The translations under genes and the position numbers were made by a program. The notes below the pieces were generated by a model. That model saw nothing but the letters and a program-made list of their open reading frames with translations, did not search any database and had not been told where the DNA came from. DNA of 64,000 nt from Afifella sp. IM 167 (GTDB lineage Bacteria; Pseudomonadota; Alphaproteobacteria; Rhizobiales; Afifellaceae), in NCBI RefSeq assembly GCF_020144925.1, contig NZ_NSLC01000005.1, positions 364,648 to 428,647 of the forward strand, given 5' to 3'. This document shows, one piece after another, positions 61,323 through 64,000 of this stretch (position 1 is the first letter of the stretch; each line of letters begins with the position of its first letter).

Positions 61323-63793
61323 GCGGCCCGCTTCCGGTCGAGGAGGCGCTGCCGGCGCTCTTTGCCGCGCTGGAAGAGAAGGGCGCGGCCGTCCTCATCG
61401 CCCCGACGGGGGCCGGCAAGACCACCCGAGTGCCGCTGGCGCTGCTGGAATCCGGCATGCTAACCGGCGAGGACAGGATCGTCGTCGTGGAGCCGCGCCG
61501 GCTCGCCGCCCGCGCCGCCGCCGCCCGCATGGCCAGGGAGCGCGGCGAGGAGGTCGGCAAAACGGTCGGCTACCGCGTGCGGATGGAGGCGCGCGTTTCA
61601 CGGCAAACCCGCATCGAGCTCGTCACCGCCGGCGTCTTCCTCAGGATGATCGGCGAGGACCCTGAGCTCTCCGGCATCGGCGCGATCCTCTTCGACGAGG
61701 TGCATGAGCGCTCGCTCGACGCCGATCTCGCCATGGCGCTCGCCCTCGACGCGCGCGCCGGCCTGCGGCCCGATCTGAAGCTGGCGGCGATGTCGGCGAC
61801 GGTGGACGGGGCGCGCTTTGCCGCCCTTCTCGGCGATGCGCCGGTGGTGGAAAGCGCCGGCCGGCTCTTTCCCGTCGACACGCGTTATCTCGGCTCCGAG
61901 CCGGGAAGGCGGATCGAGGAGCGCATGGCCCGGGCCATCGCCCGGGCGCTTGCCGAGGAGGAGGGGAGCCTGCTTGCCTTCCTGCCGGGCCAGGGCGAGA
62001 TCCGCCGGCTCGCCGAACGGCTCGCGCCGGCGCTGCCGCAGGGCGCCGAGCTCGCTCCGCTCTATGGCGCGATGGAGTTGAAAGATCAGGACCGGGCGAT
62101 CCGCCCCGCCCCGGCCGGGCGCCGGAAGATCGTCCTCGCCACCTCCATCGCCGAGACCTCGCTCACCATCGAGGGCGTCAACATCGTCGTCGACAGCGGC
62201 CTGACGCGCCGGCCGCACTACGATCCGGGCTCCGGCCTGACGCGGCTTGAGACCGTGCGCGTCTCGCGCGCCGCCGCCGACCAGAGGAAGGGAAGGGCGG
62301 GGCGCACGGCGCCCGGTGTCTGCTACCGGCTCTGGGACGAGCCGCAGAATGCCGGCCTTGCCCCCTTCGACCGGCCGGAGATCCTGGAAGCGGAGCTGTC
62401 CGCCCTGGCGCTGGCGCTGCTCTCCTGGGGCGTCACCGACCCGGCGGCACTCGCCTGGCTCGACCCGCCGCCCGCCGCCGCCTTCGCCGAGGCCAAAGAG
62501 CTTCTCTCCCGCCTCGGCGCGCTCGACGCGAAGGGGCTTTTGACGGCGCATGGCCGGGCGCTCGCTTCCTTCCCCCTGGCGCCGAGGCTCGCCCACATGA
62601 TCATCGCCGCCGCCGCGCGGGGCGCGGAGGATGCGGCGGCGGAGATCGCCGCTCTCGTCTCCGAGCCGGGCCTTGCCGGCCGCGACAGCGATCTCAGGCA
62701 CCGGCTCGAGACGTTTCGCGCCGCCCGCTCCGGCCGCATCGCCAAGGCGCGGCAGGCGGCGAAGGGCTGGGCGAGGCTCGGGCGAGAGGCTGCGGGCAGG
62801 AGCCGGGAGGGCAGGGGCGGCGAGGACGGCCCCGCCTCGCCCGGCGCGCTGGTTGCCCTGGCCTTTCCCGAAAGGGTGGCGAAGTCGCGCGGCCCCGGCG
62901 GCCGCTTCCTCATGGCGAGCGGCCGCGGCGCCTATTGCGAGGAGGCCGATCCGCTGGCCGGCGAGCCGTTCCTGGCCGTCGCCGAGCTCTCGGGCGGCGG
63001 CGCCGATTCCCGCATTCTCCTCGCCGCGCCGCTCGAAAGGGCCGAGATCGAGGCGGCGCTGCCGCTCGCCGAGGCCGAGGAGCTTTCCTACGACGCGGCG
63101 GCCGACCGGATCGTCGCAAGGCGCGTGCGCCGGCTCGGCGCCATCGAGCTTTCGGCCGAAAGGCTCGCCCGGTTCGACCGGGAAAAGGCCGCCGCGCTGC
63201 TGACCGACGCCGCCCTCGCACGGGGCGTCGAAAGCCTGCCCTGGCCGGATGAGACGCTGAGCCTGCGCGCCCGCATCGCCTTCCTGCGCCGGCATGAGGG
63301 AGAGGCCTGGCCCGACCTTTCGGACGAAGCGCTCTCAGACCGCGCCGGCGAATGGCTGACGCCGGCCCTTTCGGCGAAGAAGGCGCTCGCCGATCTTCGC
63401 CCGGGCGAACTCAAGAACGCGCTCGCCGCCCTGCTGCCCTGGGCGAAGATGGCCGATCTCGACCGCCTCGCCCCGGCGGAATTTGCCGCGCCCTCCGGCC
63501 GGCGCCTTGCGATCGACTATGCCGGCGGCGAGCCGACGGTCGCGGTCTCGCCGCAGAACCTCTTCTCGCTGGCGGAGCATCCGGCCGTGCTGGCCGGCAG
63601 GGTGCCGCTGACCTTCTCCCTGCTTTCTCCCGCCGGGCGGCCGATCCAGCTGACGCGCGACCTGCCCGGCTTCTGGCGCGGCTCCTGGCGCGAGGTGCGG
63701 GCCGAGATGCGCGGCCGCTATCCCAAGCACGACTGGCCCGAGGACCCGGTTTCGGCGACGCCCGCGACGGGCGCGAAACGCCGGAAGGCGTGA
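61319..63793 (+). CDS. hrpB: ATP-dependent helicase HrpB
   Basis: This 824-residue DExH-box RNA helicase has Walker A APTGAGKTTRVP near residues 28-39, FDEVHERSLDADLA (motif II), LAAMSATVDGARF (motif III), ATSIAETSLTIEG (motif V) and QRKGRAGRTAPGVCYRLW (motif VI). The long C-terminal DUF1605-like region ends near KHDWPEDP. Length and motifs match HrpB. The precise RNA target is not known. Its start is fused to the end of the YnjD-like gene by four bases. Confidence 0.92.
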   Translation: MSGPLPVEEALPALFAALEEKGAAVLIAPTGAGKTTRVPLALLESGMLTGEDRIVVVEPRRLAARAAAARMARERGEEVGKTVGYRVRMEARVSRQTRIELVTAGVFLRMIGEDPELSGIGAILFDEVHERSLDADLAMALALDARAGLRPDLKLAAMSATVDGARFAALLGDAPVVESAGRLFPVDTRYLGSEPGRRIEERMARAIARALAEEEGSLLAFLPGQGEIRRLAERLAPALPQGAELAPLYGAMELKDQDRAIRPAPAGRRKIVLATSIAETSLTIEGVNIVVDSGLTRRPHYDPGSGLTRLETVRVSRAAADQRKGRAGRTAPGVCYRLWDEPQNAGLAPFDRPEILEAELSALALALLSWGVTDPAALAWLDPPPAAAFAEAKELLSRLGALDAKGLLTAHGRALASFPLAPRLAHMIIAAAARGAEDAAAEIAALVSEPGLAGRDSDLRHRLETFRAARSGRIAKARQAAKGWARLGREAAGRSREGRGGEDGPASPGALVALAFPERVAKSRGPGGRFLMASGRGAYCEEADPLAGEPFLAVAELSGGGADSRILLAAPLERAEIEAALPLAEAEELSYDAAADRIVARRVRRLGAIELSAERLARFDREKAAALLTDAALARGVESLPWPDETLSLRARIAFLRRHEGEAWPDLSDEALSDRAGEWLTPALSAKKALADLRPGELKNALAALLPWAKMADLDRLAPAEFAAPSGRRLAIDYAGGEPTVAVSPQNLFSLAEHPAVLAGRVPLTFSLLSPAGRPIQLTRDLPGFWRGSWREVRAEMRGRYPKHDWPEDPVSATPATGAKRRKA

Positions 63794-63962
63794 GCTCCCC
63801 GACACCTGTCTTCGCCCGACCTCCGCCCGCCCATGGCCGGCGTGACGACAGACGGGACGAGGTGGAACCGGATCGATCTGGTTTGAAACCAATTGGCTCC
63901 GATGCCCAACGAATGCGGATTCCTGCCCGACGAGAAGAACTGGTGCGCCGGCGATTTTCGTC

Positions 63963-63985
63963 CCCCTCCCCCTTGTGGGGAGGGG
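63963..63985. repeat. GC-rich 9-bp hairpin at the right window edge
   Basis: CCCCTCCCC pairs perfectly with GGGGAGGGG around CTTGT, followed by repeated GGGG blocks. It shares the core CCCCCTTG with the hairpin at 8318-8332. This may be a dispersed intergenic repeat. The remaining gap after hrpB (63794-63960) contains no recognisable gene. Confidence 0.45.
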
Positions 63986-64000
63986 ACAGGGGTAGGGGAC

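Overview
The window is a 64 kb stretch of chromosome from an alphaproteobacterium, most likely of the Hyphomicrobiales (Rhizobiales). This rests on high GC, a class I lysyl-tRNA synthetase, a SAM-II riboswitch in front of metZ, a PodJ-type polarity protein, a DUF1127 protein, a urtABCDE operon and the Lhr-Core/PdeM/exonuclease/ligase repair set. I see no phage, transposon, integron or CRISPR array; apart from a few relatively AT-rich intergenic gaps it reads as core genome. Genes are densely packed, with many start/stop overlaps (ATGA or TGATG) and several convergent pairs whose stop codons overlap or abut.

Layout. 0.1-3 kb: a lysine/pipecolate catabolic pair (amaB, amaA) and tRNA-Gly(CCC). 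3-12.6 kb: lysK, a TerB-like protein, a fatty-acid-hydroxylase-family membrane protein, an acetyltransferase, an orphan periplasmic binding protein, a CDP-alcohol phosphatidyltransferase, riboswitch-controlled metZ, a two-domain dCTP deaminase, a degenerate SNase-like protein and a self-cleaving-type S24 repressor. 12.7-19.7 kb: a minus-strand fatty-acid beta-oxidation operon (acyl-CoA dehydrogenase, thiolase, cupin, FadB-type protein, thioesterase) with a MerR regulator beside it. 20-27.2 kb: podJ, a TauE/SafE permease coupled to a TIGR02186 protein, and a membrane-anchored tri-heme cytochrome c. 27.3-36.4 kb: the DNA repair locus, with PdeM and Lhr-Core helicase on the minus strand and the exonuclease and ATP-dependent ligase on the plus strand, interspersed with a RAMA-domain protein, a VOC protein, a secreted protein, an acetyltransferase and a DUF1127 protein. 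36.5-40.9 kb: a small membrane protein, a MATE exporter, pyrD with a DUF952 gene, a secreted coiled-coil protein and YjbQ. 40.9-47.3 kb: a sodium/solute symporter and a CrbS/CrbR-type two-component system. 47.7-53.4 kb: urtABCDE behind a sigma-54 promoter, with no urease genes after it. 53.5-63.8 kb: an omega-amino-acid aminotransferase, an SDR with an unusual Cys-Pro-rich N-terminus, gamma-glutamyltransferase, a YnjBCD-type ABC transporter and HrpB.

The genes fall into carbon and nitrogen scavenging (lysine, fatty acids, organic acids, urea, glutathione/gamma-glutamyl peptides, amino donors), genome maintenance and cell polarity. The points most worth following up are the Cys-Pro/His-rich SDR extension, the RAMA-domain gene and cargo inside the Lhr repair locus, the pseudo-nuclease, the run of hairpins at 33.5-33.7 kb, and several cis-regulatory sites (SAM-II plus terminator, sigma-54 promoter, MerR operator, CtrA-like site, S24 operator). 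Functional calls come from reading conserved motifs by eye; no database search was run.
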